A stretch of DNA of 64,000 nt from Micromonospora lutea (GTDB taxonomy: Bacteria > Actinomycetota > Actinomycetes > Mycobacteriales > Micromonosporaceae), in the NCBI RefSeq assembly GCF_016863535.1, contig NZ_BOPB01000014.1:1-64000 (forward strand), in the 5' to 3' direction. A program made the translations under genes and the position numbers. Within the stretch, counting starts at the first letter, position 1. Each line of letters begins with the position of its first letter. This document shows, in pieces, positions 19,704 through 28,685 of this stretch. The notes under the pieces were generated by a model. That model saw nothing but the letters and a program-made list of their open reading frames with translations. It made no database searches and was not told the origin of the DNA.

Positions 19704-20474
19704 TCAGCGTTGCAGGCGGCTGGGCTTCTCCGAGCCACCGCGCCGGACCAGCCACGCCTCGGTGATGTGGGTGAACATCGCCGCCGCGGCACCTTCCGGG
19801 TCGTGGGCGGCGATCCGTTCGTAGATGCGGCGGTGCCCACGGTTGGACGCCACGCACAGCGAGCGCTCGGTGCGGCCCATGTACCGGGCCGTGTTCACCA
19901 CCTGGCTCTCCAGCGAGCGTACGACGCCACGGGCGATGCGGTTGCCGGAGGCCTGCATGACCGTGTCGTGGAAGGCCCGGTCGTGCTCGTGGTAGGTGAC
20001 GTGATCGTCGACCAGTTCGTCCATCCGGTCCACCAGCGCGCGCAACCGGTCGAGGGTCTCCTGGTCGGCGACCCGGGCGGCGACGTGGGCCATGTCGGAT
20101 TCCAGCAGGCGTCGGGTGACCACGAGATCGTCGAGGATGGCGAGGCTGTCGTCCTGGGCGATGGTGGCCCCGAGGACGAGTTCGTCGAGCATGTCCCACA
20201 TCGAGGGCGGGGTGACCATGGTGCCGGCACCCTGACGAACCTGCACCAGCCCCTTCTCCTGCAGGATCTTGACCGCTTCGCGGACCACGGTCCGGCTCAC
20301 GGAGAAGCTCTCGCAGAGGACCGGCTCGGGAGGCAACGCCGTGCCGGACGGATGTACCCCACGGACGATGCGCTCCACCAACTCGGCGGTGACCGCCGTG
20401 GCGAGGTTGGTGGGGCGACGCGGCCAGGCTGGGGCGGCCAGCTTTTCCAGGGCCGTCTCCTGCGATGGCGTCAT
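19704..20474 (-). CDS. FadR-subfamily GntR regulator of the sugar operon
   Basis: A 256-aa winged-helix regulator with an FCD effector domain. The DNA-binding part reads LPPEPVLCESFSVSRTVVREAVKILQEKGLVQVRQG; the C-terminal domain carries the DRAFHDTVMQASGN motif of FCD proteins. ATG 20474 has GGAGGGG at ideal spacing. It is divergent from the ABC-transporter/catabolic operon starting at 20617, and a TGACGT/ACGTCA operator lies inside that operon's promoter, so it is the probable repressor, released by a sugar acid or keto acid intermediate. Confidence 0.9.
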   Translation of the reverse strand: MTPSQETALEKLAAPAWPRRPTNLATAVTAELVERIVRGVHPSGTALPPEPVLCESFSVSRTVVREAVKILQEKGLVQVRQGAGTMVTPPSMWDMLDELVLGATIAQDDSLAILDDLVVTRRLLESDMAHVAARVADQETLDRLRALVDRMDELVDDHVTYHEHDRAFHDTVMQASGNRIARGVVRSLESQVVNTARYMGRTERSLCVASNRGHRRIYERIAAHDPEGAAAAMFTHITEAWLVRRGGSEKPSRLQR

Positions 20475-20531
20475 GTCCCCTCCGATTGGCTCGTCCTGCT
20501 GCGACGTCCTGGCTCAGTGTACGACCGGATA

Positions 20532-20560
20532 TTGACGTCACACGTCATACGAGTTATGTT
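20532..20560 (+). promoter_or_regulatory. Near-consensus promoter with GntR operator for the sugar operon
   Basis: -35 TTGACG (20532-20537) and -10 TATGTT (20555-20560) are exactly 17 bp apart. The inverted repeat TGACGT-CAC-ACGTCA (20533-20547) overlaps the -35 box and spacer. Transcription would start near 20567, about 50 nt before the binding-protein gene. A GntR protein bound here excludes polymerase. Confidence 0.75.
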
Positions 20561-20616
20561 CTTGATCACGTTGGCTGCGGCGGGCCGTCAGCCACTTCCC
20601 TCAGAGGTGAACAACG

Positions 20617-21882
20617 ATGAAACAACGAGCATTGTGGTCAGCCGTCCTCGTTGTTGGACTGGCGACGGCAGGCTGTGGCAGTGCGAGCGACACCAGCTCG
20701 TCCTCCGGCGGCTCGACCGGCAAACTGGTGGTGTGGGACTGGAAATCCGGTGAGCCTTCGGCTGCAGCGTATATCGACAAGGCGAAGGCCGACTTCGCCA
20801 CCAAGCATCCGGACGTGACGGTCGAGTTCGTCGCGCAGCCGTTCGACCAGTACTACACGCTGCTCGGTGCGGCCATCCAGTCCGGCAAGGGCCCGGACGT
20901 GATGCTGTTCAACGGTGGTGGCCAGATCCGCGATCGGGTCGACGCACTGGTTCCCCTCGACGAGTACGTCGCCGATGACAAGCAGCGGCTGGCCGGCTGG
21001 GACGCCTTCACCAAGGACGGCAAGACCTACGCCGGCCCGGTGACGCTGCAGGGCCACCCCATCTACTACAACAAGGAGCTCTACACCAAGGCCGGTCTGG
21101 ATCCGGCCAGCCCGGCCACGACCTGGGACAAGTTCCTCGCCGACTGCGCCGCCATCGACAAGGCCGGTGCCAAGTGCTTCGCCCTCGGCAACAAGGAGGG
21201 GGCCGGAATCCAGTTCTGGCTGTCGGCCCTGGGCTCCGGCGTTCTCACCGCCCAGGAGTACGACGACTGGATCGCCGGCAAACGCGACTGGAACTCACCC
21301 AACGTGAAGCGGGTCTTCCAGCTCTGGAAGGACGCCGGGGACGCCGGTCTGAACAACGACGGAGCCAACTCGACCGCGATGTTCAACGACGCCTTCGCTC
21401 TCTTTCAGTCGGCCAAGGCCGCGCACGTCATCGGGTTGATGTCGGACGTGGGGCACTGGAAGGACTTCAACGAGTTCCTGACGCCCGACAAGCTCGGCGT
21501 GATGAGCGCTCCGGTCGTCACCGCCGGCACCACCCCGAGCCTGGCCTACGACGGCGGCATCGGGTACGCCGTGGCGAAGTGGACCAAGGACCCCAAGGTC
21601 GCCGCTGACCTGGTGCGATCGTTGACCTCGACCGAGGCGCTCACGGCCTTCTACGCCGAAGCCGGCGCGATCGCCTCGGACACCACCATCGACGTGTCGC
21701 AGGCCGGCCCGGCCGCCGCCACGATCGTCGGCCAGCTCAAGAGCGGGAAGCCCGCCCTGCACGTGGCGCTCTCCTCGAAGACCCTGGATCTGATGGGACG
21801 CGTCTCCCAGCAGCTGCTCAGCGGTTCGATCAGCGTCGACGAGGCGGTGAAGCAGCTGGCCGCTTCCGACCAGGCGGGCTGA
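20617..21882 (+). CDS. CUT1-type sugar ABC transporter substrate-binding lipoprotein
   Basis: A 421-aa extracytoplasmic binding protein anchored by lipid at Cys20 (lipobox LATAGC). The sequence KLVVWDWKSGE..FATKHPDVTVEFVAQPFDQYYTLL is typical of family 1 sugar-binding proteins that take up oligosaccharides or modified sugars. It is the first gene of an operon with two permeases and five catabolic enzymes. The ATPase subunit is missing here, as is usual for CUT1 systems in actinomycetes where one shared MsiK-like ATPase serves many transporters. AGAGG precedes the ATG. Confidence 0.92.
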   Translation: MKQRALWSAVLVVGLATAGCGSASDTSSSSGGSTGKLVVWDWKSGEPSAAAYIDKAKADFATKHPDVTVEFVAQPFDQYYTLLGAAIQSGKGPDVMLFNGGGQIRDRVDALVPLDEYVADDKQRLAGWDAFTKDGKTYAGPVTLQGHPIYYNKELYTKAGLDPASPATTWDKFLADCAAIDKAGAKCFALGNKEGAGIQFWLSALGSGVLTAQEYDDWIAGKRDWNSPNVKRVFQLWKDAGDAGLNNDGANSTAMFNDAFALFQSAKAAHVIGLMSDVGHWKDFNEFLTPDKLGVMSAPVVTAGTTPSLAYDGGIGYAVAKWTKDPKVAADLVRSLTSTEALTAFYAEAGAIASDTTIDVSQAGPAAATIVGQLKSGKPALHVALSSKTLDLMGRVSQQLLSGSISVDEAVKQLAASDQAG

Positions 21883-21886
21883 ATTC

Positions 21887-22867
21887 GTGCCGATCGGAAA
21901 TGCACAGCCGTCGGTCCGTCCGGTGCCATCCGGACGGACCGACGGGGCGGCGGCTGAAGCTGGCGGCCGCCGCCGTGGCGCTGGGTCACGGCACCTGCGT
22001 GGCGGCTCCCGCGCCGAGCGCCTCGCCCCGTACGTCCTGGTCGCACCCGCCATCCTGATCATCGTGGTGCTGCGGCTGTACCCGTTGCTGCTCGGCGTCA
22101 ACTTCTCCTTCACCGGAGACGGAGAGCGCAACGGGACGACGGTGGGCATCGACAACTACCTCGAGTTGCTCGACGATTCGTTGTTCCGCACCGCCCTGGG
22201 CAACGTCGGGCTGCTGGTGCTGTTGCTCCCGGTGGCGGTGGCGATCCCCGGGCTGCTCGCGACGTTCATCTACCTCCGGGTGCCCGGACACCGCTTCTAC
22301 CGCAGTGTCTACTTCTTCCCGGCGGTGCTCTCCCCGGTCATCGTCGGCGCGATCTTCAATCTGCTGCTCGCCTTCGACGGCCCCGTCAACGCGGTGCTCG
22401 GGGCGGTCGGCATCAGCCCGGTGGACTGGCTCGGAAATCCGGACGTCGCGATGTTCGTGGTGGTCGGCGTACACATCTGGGCCACCTTCGGGATGGCGCT
22501 GGTGGTGTTCCTGGCCGGGTTCGCGACCCTGGATGCCGCCCTGTTGGACGCGGCCCGGGTGGATGGTGCGTCGCTGGTCCAGGTCATCCGGCACGTGATC
22601 ATTCCGGGCCTGTCCCGCACCATCGCGTTCGTCGCCGTCACCACGATGGTCGGGATGCTGACCTCGATGTTCGGCCTGCTCTACGTGATGACCAGCGGCG
22701 GACCGGAGGGATCCACCTACCTTCCGGAGTACTACATCTGGATCCAGCAGGGGCAGATGAACCGGCCCGCCCTCGCCTCGGCCGCGTCGACGGTGCTCTT
22801 CGTGATCATGCTCGTCGTGGGGCTGCTTCAGGTGAAGCTGCTCAGGCGGGCGGGAGGGGAGGACTGA
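21887..22867 (+). CDS. CUT1 sugar ABC transporter permease (MalF-like)
   Basis: A 326-aa inner membrane permease with about six transmembrane segments. The binding-protein-dependent transport EAA loop reads LDAALLDAARVDGASLVQVIRHVIIPGL. A basic, Gly/Arg-rich N-terminal tail of about 45 residues is cytoplasmic. It starts at GTG 21887, four bases after the lipoprotein stop, and overlaps the next permease gene by one base, so it is co-translated. Confidence 0.9.
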   Translation: MPIGNAQPSVRPVPSGRTDGAAAEAGGRRRGAGSRHLRGGSRAERLAPYVLVAPAILIIVVLRLYPLLLGVNFSFTGDGERNGTTVGIDNYLELLDDSLFRTALGNVGLLVLLLPVAVAIPGLLATFIYLRVPGHRFYRSVYFFPAVLSPVIVGAIFNLLLAFDGPVNAVLGAVGISPVDWLGNPDVAMFVVVGVHIWATFGMALVVFLAGFATLDAALLDAARVDGASLVQVIRHVIIPGLSRTIAFVAVTTMVGMLTSMFGLLYVMTSGGPEGSTYLPEYYIWIQQGQMNRPALASAASTVLFVIMLVVGLLQVKLLRRAGGED

Positions 22868-23694
22868 TGTCCCGCGTACGCCTGAGCCGGTGGCTGCTGG
22901 CCATCCCGATGTCGCTGCTCGCGCTGGCGACGATCTATCCACTGCTGTTCACCGTCAACGTGGCGATGAAGACCCGGCGCGACTACATCCTCGACCGGTT
23001 CGCCCTGACCGACACCCTGCGCTGGGACAACATCAGCACGGCATGGAACAGCGTCGGCATGGACCGCTACTTCGTCAACTCCCTGATCGTGGTGACGTCC
23101 TCGGTCGTACTGCTGTTGTTGCTCGGGTCGATGGCCGGCTTCGCCCTGAGCCAGCTTCGGTTCCGTGGCTCCTCGGCGCTGTTCCTGGGCTGCCTCGCGG
23201 GCCTGTTCGTGCCGTTCCAGGTGATCATGGTGCCGCTCGCCCGGATCATGGCCGACACCGCCCTCATCGACACGTACCCCGGGCTGGTCCTGGTCTTCGT
23301 GGCACAGTTCCTGCCCTTCACCGTCTTCCTGATGACGAGTTACTACAAGACCATCCCGCGCGAGGTCATCGACGCGGCCCGGATCGACGGCAACAGCGTG
23401 TACGGCGTGTACCGCCGGATCATGCTGCCCCTGGGCACCCCGGCCCTGCTGTCGGTCGGCATTCTCAACGCCCTGTTCTGCTGGAACGACGTGCTGATGT
23501 CGTTGGTGATGATGCCGTCGGCAGAGCATCGCACGCTCATGGTCGGCGTGACCTCGCTGCGTGGGCAGTACTCCAACGACATCCCCACCTTCGCCTCAGG
23601 GGTGTTGATCGCCGCGATACCGGTCCTTGTGGTCTACCTCTTTCTCCAGCGCCAGATCGCCGACGGCGTCGCCGCCGGCTCCACGAAGGGCTGA
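22867..23694 (+). CDS. CUT1 sugar ABC transporter permease (MalG-like)
   Basis: A 275-aa partner permease with six transmembrane segments and the EAA loop PREVIDAARIDGNSVYGVYRRIMLPLGTPAL. The TGATG junction at 22865-22869 couples it to the upstream permease. One base separates its stop codon from the enolase-superfamily gene, so transport and catabolism are translated as one unit. Confidence 0.92.
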   Translation: MSRVRLSRWLLAIPMSLLALATIYPLLFTVNVAMKTRRDYILDRFALTDTLRWDNISTAWNSVGMDRYFVNSLIVVTSSVVLLLLLGSMAGFALSQLRFRGSSALFLGCLAGLFVPFQVIMVPLARIMADTALIDTYPGLVLVFVAQFLPFTVFLMTSYYKTIPREVIDAARIDGNSVYGVYRRIMLPLGTPALLSVGILNALFCWNDVLMSLVMMPSAEHRTLMVGVTSLRGQYSNDIPTFASGVLIAAIPVLVVYLFLQRQIADGVAAGSTKG

Positions 23695-23695
23695 C

Positions 23696-24922
23696 ATGCG
23701 CATCACCGGATATCGGACGCTCACCACGGTCCAGGAATGGGGGCGCCCGGTCGGCGACGCCAACGGGGTCTTCGCCGACGGGAAGGTCTCGGTGCCGATC
23801 GTCGTCGTGGAGACCGACGAAGGGCTGTCGGGCGTCGGTATCGGTCCGCATGTCGAGATCGAGCGGATCTTCGCGGCCATCGAGGGTGAGGATCCCCGTG
23901 CGGTGACCACGCTCTACGACCGCATGCTGCGGCACACCTTCAAGGCCGGTCACGCGGGCCCGGTGTTCGGCACCATCGGCGCGCTCGACACCGCACTGTG
24001 GGACATCAAGGCGCAGGCGGCCGGGCAGCCGCTGTGGCGGTTGCTGGGCGGGCGCGACCGGCGGGTTCCGGCGTACGCCTCCGGCCTCGACATCGGTCTG
24101 ACCGACGACGAACTCGTCTCGACGTACACCCGCTACGCGGAACACGGGCTGCGCGCGGCCAAGCTCAAGGGCGGCCTCGACATCGAACAGGACCGACGCC
24201 GACTCCACCTGGTCAAGGAGATCCTGGCCGAGGCCGGTCAGGGAAGGCGGCCCGGCCTGATGCTCGACGTCAACGAGGCGTGGACCCGCAAGCAGGCCGT
24301 CCGGCACGTGTGTGAACTCGAACGGACTCTCGACCTGATCTGGATCGAGGAGCCGGTTCGGCGTTGGGACGCCGAGGGGCTCGCCGCCGTCGGCCGGGGA
24401 GTGCGCGCCTCGGTCGCCACCGGGGAGAACCTCACCGGGCTTGAGCAGTACCGTCCGCTGATCGCCGCCGGCGCGGTCGACGTCGTCCAGACGTCAGCGG
24501 TTGGCGGAGTCACCCATTTCCTGCGGGTGTCCGCCCTGGCGCACGCGTACGACCTGCCGGTCAGCCCGATCGGCAACAGCCCGCTCGGGCTGCTGCACGC
24601 GGCCACCTCGGTGCCGAACCACCTGACCAGCGAGTTGCAGGATCTCTGGCCGCCGGTCGGTGTCTCCGTCGACCTGCACGTCGAGGACGGGGCGTTCATC
24701 CTCGGCGACTCACCCGGACTCGGCCTGCGGGTGGACGAACAGCGGGTCCAGCCCCCGCAGGCGCCGCCGGTCGACGGCCCGAACGTCCGGCCGGAGCAGG
24801 CCGGGCGGCGGCTGCTGGCGGCGACCGACGGCGTCGTACCGGACACCGTCAACCTCCCGTTGGCCCGGGCTGCCACCGCCTCGCGCAACAGCAATCAGGT
24901 GTCCCCGACCGGGCGTCACTGA
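23696..24922 (+). CDS. Enolase-superfamily sugar-acid dehydratase, atypical active site
   Basis: A 408-aa protein with the capping domain and modified TIM barrel of the mandelate racemase group. The KxK lysines are present (KLK, 156-158) and so are the metal ligands Asp191 (LMLDVNEAW), Glu218 (IWIEEP) and Glu244 (ATGEN). The Asp of the usual QPD motif is missing (VVQTSAVGG), and the usual His of the (A/S)PH motif is Ile (SPIGNS), so the HxD dyad is lost. By context it should dehydrate an aldonate such as L-fuconate to a 2-keto-3-deoxy acid. The last 55 residues form an unusual Pro-rich extension. ATG 23696 follows the permease stop by one base. Confidence 0.85.
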   Translation: MRITGYRTLTTVQEWGRPVGDANGVFADGKVSVPIVVVETDEGLSGVGIGPHVEIERIFAAIEGEDPRAVTTLYDRMLRHTFKAGHAGPVFGTIGALDTALWDIKAQAAGQPLWRLLGGRDRRVPAYASGLDIGLTDDELVSTYTRYAEHGLRAAKLKGGLDIEQDRRRLHLVKEILAEAGQGRRPGLMLDVNEAWTRKQAVRHVCELERTLDLIWIEEPVRRWDAEGLAAVGRGVRASVATGENLTGLEQYRPLIAAGAVDVVQTSAVGGVTHFLRVSALAHAYDLPVSPIGNSPLGLLHAATSVPNHLTSELQDLWPPVGVSVDLHVEDGAFILGDSPGLGLRVDEQRVQPPQAPPVDGPNVRPEQAGRRLLAATDGVVPDTVNLPLARAATASRNSNQVSPTGRH

Positions 24923-24977
24923 TCGGACCCGGCGGTGGCCGGCAGAAGTCGGGTACGGCCGTTGATACGGAGGATCG

Positions 24978-26003
24978 ATGAAGGCAGTGGTCTACCGGGG
25001 CGCACGGAACCTCGGAGTCGAGGAGCGTGAGCCGGCCGCGCCCGGTCGCGGCGAGGTGCGGATCGCGGTGGCCTACACCGGGATCTGTGGCACCGACCTG
25101 CACATCTACCACGGGGACATGGACTCCCGGGTCGGTGCCGCCGCGATCATCGGGCACGAGATGTCGGGGCGGATCGCGGCCCTGGGCGAGGACGTCACCG
25201 GCTGGTCCGTCGGCCAGCCGGTCACCGTGCTGCCCACCAGATGGTGTGGGCGGTGTGCCGCCTGCCAGCGTGGCAACTCGCACATCTGTCACGCCATGAA
25301 CTTCCTCGGCATCGACTCGCCCGGTGCCATGCAGTCCTCGTGGAACGTGCCGGCGGAACTGGTCCTGCCGCTGCCGGAGGAACTGCCACTCGACCAGGGA
25401 GCACTTGTCGAACCGGTCGCCGTCGCGGTGCACGACGTGCGGCGCGGAAAGGTGGCCTCCGGCGAGCACGTGGTCGTCGTCGGCGGCGGGCCGATCGGGG
25501 TGCTCATCGGCACCGTCGCCCAGGGCCGCGGTGCGCGGGTGCTGCTCGTGGAGCCGGACGCGACTCGACGCGCCGTCGCGGGCGAGATCGGAATCGAGGC
25601 GGTCGACCCGACCGCGATCGACGTGGCGGCGCTGGTCGACGACCGTACCGACGGTGCGGGCGCTGACGTCGCCTTCGAGGTCTCCGGCTCCGCTGCCGGT
25701 GTCGGCACCGCGGTCGAGGTCCTGACCGCCCGGGGTCGGCTGGTGATGGTGGCGATCCACCCCCGGCCCAGGGAGGTCGATCTGCATCGGTTCTTCTGGC
25801 GTGAGCTGGAACTGCTCGGCGCCCGTCTCTACCAGCGCGACGACATGGCGGAGGCGATCCGGTTGGTCGCCTCCGGCGCGATACCGGCAGGGCAGCTGAT
25901 CTCCCGGGTCGAGCCGCCGGAGTCGGCGACCGCGGCGTTCACCGCGCTGGAGGGTGGCGGTGTCATGAAGGTGCTGCTGGACTGGCAGGAGGGTGACCAG
26001 TGA
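24978..26003 (+). CDS. Zinc-dependent medium-chain dehydrogenase (sorbitol/threonine DH-like)
   Basis: A 341-aa medium-chain dehydrogenase. Catalytic zinc ligands are Cys in GICGTDLHIYHGD and the GHEMSG site; structural zinc Cys occur in the stretch RWCGRCAACQRGNSHIC; the NAD-binding motif is VVGGGPIG. It should oxidise a secondary alcohol of a sugar or sugar acid. It overlaps the following SDR gene by GTGA. Its exact step is unclear: in the proposed L-fucose-type route it could oxidise the diketo-deoxy acid or an alternative polyol. A spaced ribosome site (GGAGG) lies six bases upstream. Confidence 0.88.
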   Translation: MKAVVYRGARNLGVEEREPAAPGRGEVRIAVAYTGICGTDLHIYHGDMDSRVGAAAIIGHEMSGRIAALGEDVTGWSVGQPVTVLPTRWCGRCAACQRGNSHICHAMNFLGIDSPGAMQSSWNVPAELVLPLPEELPLDQGALVEPVAVAVHDVRRGKVASGEHVVVVGGGPIGVLIGTVAQGRGARVLLVEPDATRRAVAGEIGIEAVDPTAIDVAALVDDRTDGAGADVAFEVSGSAAGVGTAVEVLTARGRLVMVAIHPRPREVDLHRFFWRELELLGARLYQRDDMAEAIRLVASGAIPAGQLISRVEPPESATAAFTALEGGGVMKVLLDWQEGDQ

Positions 26004-26761
26004 CGAACCTGTTCGACCTGTCCGGACGGACCGCGGTGGTGACCGGCGCCCGGCGCGGCATCGGTCTGGCCATGGCCGAGGCGCTGGCCCGGGCCGGCGC
26101 CGACGTGGTGGGGGTCTCCGCGAACCTCGAACCGGAGGAGAGCGAGGTCGGACGCCGGGTGCGTGCCGCCGGCCGGCGCTTCACCGCGCTGCGCGCCGAT
26201 CTGGCTGATCGGACGGCCGTGCGCCGGCTGGCCGATGATCTGATCGCGCTCGGGCCGATAGACATCCTGGTCAACAATGGCGGGACCATCGCCCGCGCGC
26301 CGGCTGCGGATCACCCCGACGAGATCTGGGACCACGTGATCGAGGTGAACCTGAACAGCCAGTTCGTGCTGAGTCGGGAGATCGGGCGGACGATGGTGGA
26401 GCGCGGCCACGGGAAGATCATTTTCACCGCGTCCCTGCTCAGCTTCCAAGGGGGCATCACGGTGCCCGGGTACGCCGCGTCGAAGTCGGGCGTGGCCGGT
26501 CTCACCCGGGCGCTGGCGAACGAGTGGGCGGCCCACGGGGTGAACGTCAACGCCATCGCCCCCGGCTACATCGCCACCGACAACACCCGGGCCCTGCGCG
26601 AGGACCCCGACCGCAACCAGGCGATCCTGGCCCGGATCCCGGCCGGCAGATGGGGTGCCGCCGACGACCTCGGCGGCGCCACGGTGTTCCTGGCCTCGGC
26701 GGCCTCCGACTACGTCAACGGGATCGTGCTGCCGGTCGACGGGGGGTGGCTGGGCCGATGA
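26000..26761 (+). CDS. SDR oxidoreductase (KduD / 2-keto-3-deoxy-L-fuconate dehydrogenase-like)
   Basis: A 253-aa classical short-chain dehydrogenase: TGARRGIG cofactor motif, NNGG, catalytic Ser in FTASLLSF and YAASK catalytic pair, APGYIATDN. Overall it resembles 2-deoxy-D-gluconate 3-dehydrogenase (KduD) and the SDR that oxidises C4 of 2-keto-3-deoxy-L-fuconate. GTG 26000 overlaps the upstream stop, and its own TGA overlaps the next ATG, so translation is coupled on both sides. Confidence 0.88.
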   Translation: MTNLFDLSGRTAVVTGARRGIGLAMAEALARAGADVVGVSANLEPEESEVGRRVRAAGRRFTALRADLADRTAVRRLADDLIALGPIDILVNNGGTIARAPAADHPDEIWDHVIEVNLNSQFVLSREIGRTMVERGHGKIIFTASLLSFQGGITVPGYAASKSGVAGLTRALANEWAAHGVNVNAIAPGYIATDNTRALREDPDRNQAILARIPAGRWGAADDLGGATVFLASAASDYVNGIVLPVDGGWLGR

Positions 26762-27633
26762 CCGACGCAGCGCCCGGGATGGCCGGCATCATCGACGCAC
26801 ACCACCATCTGTGGGTCCGGGCACGGCATCCGCAGCCGTGGATCGACCCGGTGACGATGGCGGCCATCGACGCGGACTTCGACATCGCCGACCTGGCCCC
26901 GCTCGCCCGGGCGGCGGGCGTCACCACCACCGTCGTCGTGCAGTCCATCGCCTCGGTGAAGGAAACCCTGGACCTGTTGCGGGCCGCGGCCGACGACATC
27001 CTGGTCGGTGGTGTCGTCGGCTGGGTCGACCTGACGGCCGACGATGTCGTCGACCGCCTCGACCGCCTGCGCGCGGCACCGGGTGGACAGCGCCTGGTCG
27101 GCATCCGTCATCTCGTGCAGAGCGAGACCGACCCGGCCTATCTGGACCGCCCGGACGTCCGTCGCGGCATCGCCGCGGTGGGCGCTGCCGGCCTGGTCTT
27201 CGACCTGCTGGTCCGGCAACACCAACTGCCCATGGCCGCTCGGTTGGCGCGTGACCTGCCTGAGGTGCGGTTCGTCCTCGACCATCTCGGCAAGCCCGCG
27301 TTGGGCACCTCGGAGTTCGACCACTGGAAACGGGAGCTGCGCACACTCGCCGAAGCGCCCAACACGGCGGCAAAGGTGTCCGGCCTGACGACCGAGGTGC
27401 CCCGGTCGCCCTGGACGGTGGAGGATCTCCGACCCGCCGTCGACCACGCCATCGACGTGTTCGGGCCGCAGCGGCTGATGTACGGCTCGGACTGGCCGGT
27501 GTGCCTGCTCGCCACCTCGTACCCGCGCTGGATCGAGGCGGTCACCGAGTTGCTGGGAGGTCTCGATCCGAGCGATCGCACAGCGGTCTGGGAAGGTACC
27601 GCGCTGCGTTGCTATCGACTGGGGGCGTCGTGA
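26758..27633 (+). CDS. COG3618 amidohydrolase, probable sugar-acid lactonase
   Basis: A 291-aa metal-dependent TIM-barrel hydrolase. The N-terminal DAHHHLWV carries the HxH metal site, FVLDHLGKP a later His and YGSDWPV the catalytic Asp. This family includes L-fucono-1,5-lactonase and L-rhamnono-lactonase. The neighbouring aldo/keto reductase would make its lactone substrate and the enolase-superfamily enzyme would use its aldonate product. ATGA overlaps link it to the SDR gene upstream and GTGA to the gene downstream. Confidence 0.88.
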   Translation: MTDAAPGMAGIIDAHHHLWVRARHPQPWIDPVTMAAIDADFDIADLAPLARAAGVTTTVVVQSIASVKETLDLLRAAADDILVGGVVGWVDLTADDVVDRLDRLRAAPGGQRLVGIRHLVQSETDPAYLDRPDVRRGIAAVGAAGLVFDLLVRQHQLPMAARLARDLPEVRFVLDHLGKPALGTSEFDHWKRELRTLAEAPNTAAKVSGLTTEVPRSPWTVEDLRPAVDHAIDVFGPQRLMYGSDWPVCLLATSYPRWIEAVTELLGGLDPSDRTAVWEGTALRCYRLGAS

Positions 27634-28610
27634 AGACACACGTACTGCCGCGCCGTCCGGCGATCAGCCTCACCGAGCTGGGCTTCGGCGCGGCCCAGGG
27701 CGGCAACCTCTACCGGGTGACCACGGACGAGGAGTTCGCCGCCGCCGTCGACACCGCCTGGGCGGCGGGCGTGCGGTACTACGACACCGCGCCGCACTAC
27801 GGCCTCGGGTTGTCCGAACGTCGCCTGGGCAGGGCGCTGCGGGACAGACCGCGCGACGAGTACGTGGTGTCGACGAAGGTGGGGCGACTCCTGGTGCCGT
27901 CGCCGGAGGACGCGCACCTGCGCGATCCCGAAGGGTTCGACGTTCCCGCCAGCCAACGCCGGGTCTGGGACTTCAGCCGGGACGGGGTACGCCGTTGCAT
28001 CGAGGCCAGCCTGGCGCGTACCGGTCTCGACCGGATCGACATCGCCTACCTGCACGACCCCGACGATCACTGGGCGCAGGCCGCCGCGGAGGCCGTACCC
28101 GCGCTTGTCGAACTGCGTGACCAGGGCGTGGTGGGCGCGATCGGTGCCGGCATGAACCAGTCGGCGATGCTCGCCCGCTTCGTCCGGGAGACCGACGTGG
28201 ACGTGGTGATGTGTGCCGGTCGGTACACCCTGCTCGAACAGGGCGCGGCCGGTGACCTGTTGCCGCTCGCGGAGAGCCGCGGAGTGGGTGTGGTGATCGC
28301 GGGCGTCTACAACTCGGGGCTGCTGTCGCGGGACCACCCCCCGGCCGACGCGTTCTACAACTACCAACAGGCGCCGCCGGAGGTGATTGAACGGGCGCGG
28401 CGGATCGCCGAGGTCTGCGACCGGCACGGTGTCACCCTGCCGCAGGCGGCGCTCGCCTTCGTCCGCCGACACCCGGCCGTGGTCTCGACGGTGGTCGGTG
28501 TCCGCAACGGAACGCAGACGGCCGAGACCGTAGAGCGCTCGACCACGGTGGTGCCCGACGAACTCTGGGAATCACTGACCACCGCCGGGCTGCTCGCCGC
28601 GCCGATGTAG
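27630..28610 (+). CDS. Aldo/keto reductase (D-threo-aldose/L-fucose 1-dehydrogenase-like)
   Basis: A 326-aa aldo/keto reductase. The catalytic tetrad is visible as Asp and Tyr in YYDTAPHYGLG, Lys in VSTKVGR and His in AYLHDPDD. Its closest recognisable family is D-threo-aldose 1-dehydrogenase, which oxidises L-fucose at C1 to a lactone. GTG 27630 overlaps the lactonase stop. It is the last gene of the operon, followed by a strong terminator. Confidence 0.88.
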   Translation: MKTHVLPRRPAISLTELGFGAAQGGNLYRVTTDEEFAAAVDTAWAAGVRYYDTAPHYGLGLSERRLGRALRDRPRDEYVVSTKVGRLLVPSPEDAHLRDPEGFDVPASQRRVWDFSRDGVRRCIEASLARTGLDRIDIAYLHDPDDHWAQAAAEAVPALVELRDQGVVGAIGAGMNQSAMLARFVRETDVDVVMCAGRYTLLEQGAAGDLLPLAESRGVGVVIAGVYNSGLLSRDHPPADAFYNYQQAPPEVIERARRIAEVCDRHGVTLPQAALAFVRRHPAVVSTVVGVRNGTQTAETVERSTTVVPDELWESLTTAGLLAAPM

Positions 28611-28618
28611 GCCGGTCT

Positions 28619-28655
28619 GGACTCGTACCCGGCCTCGTGGGACGGGTACGAGTCC
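28619..28655 (+). terminator. Terminator of the sugar-catabolic operon
   Basis: A perfect 13-bp stem (28619-28631 with 28643-28655, GGACTCGTACCCG) and 11-nt loop starts 8 nt after the last stop codon. Confidence 0.8.
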
Positions 28656-28685
28656 TGCCCTTGACGGGCGACCGTCACCCCGAAC

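Noticed and set aside
18088..20541. 817-codon minus-strand open frame
   Set aside because: Runs antisense through the esterase and out of frame through gntR; Arg/Gly/Pro-rich shadow.
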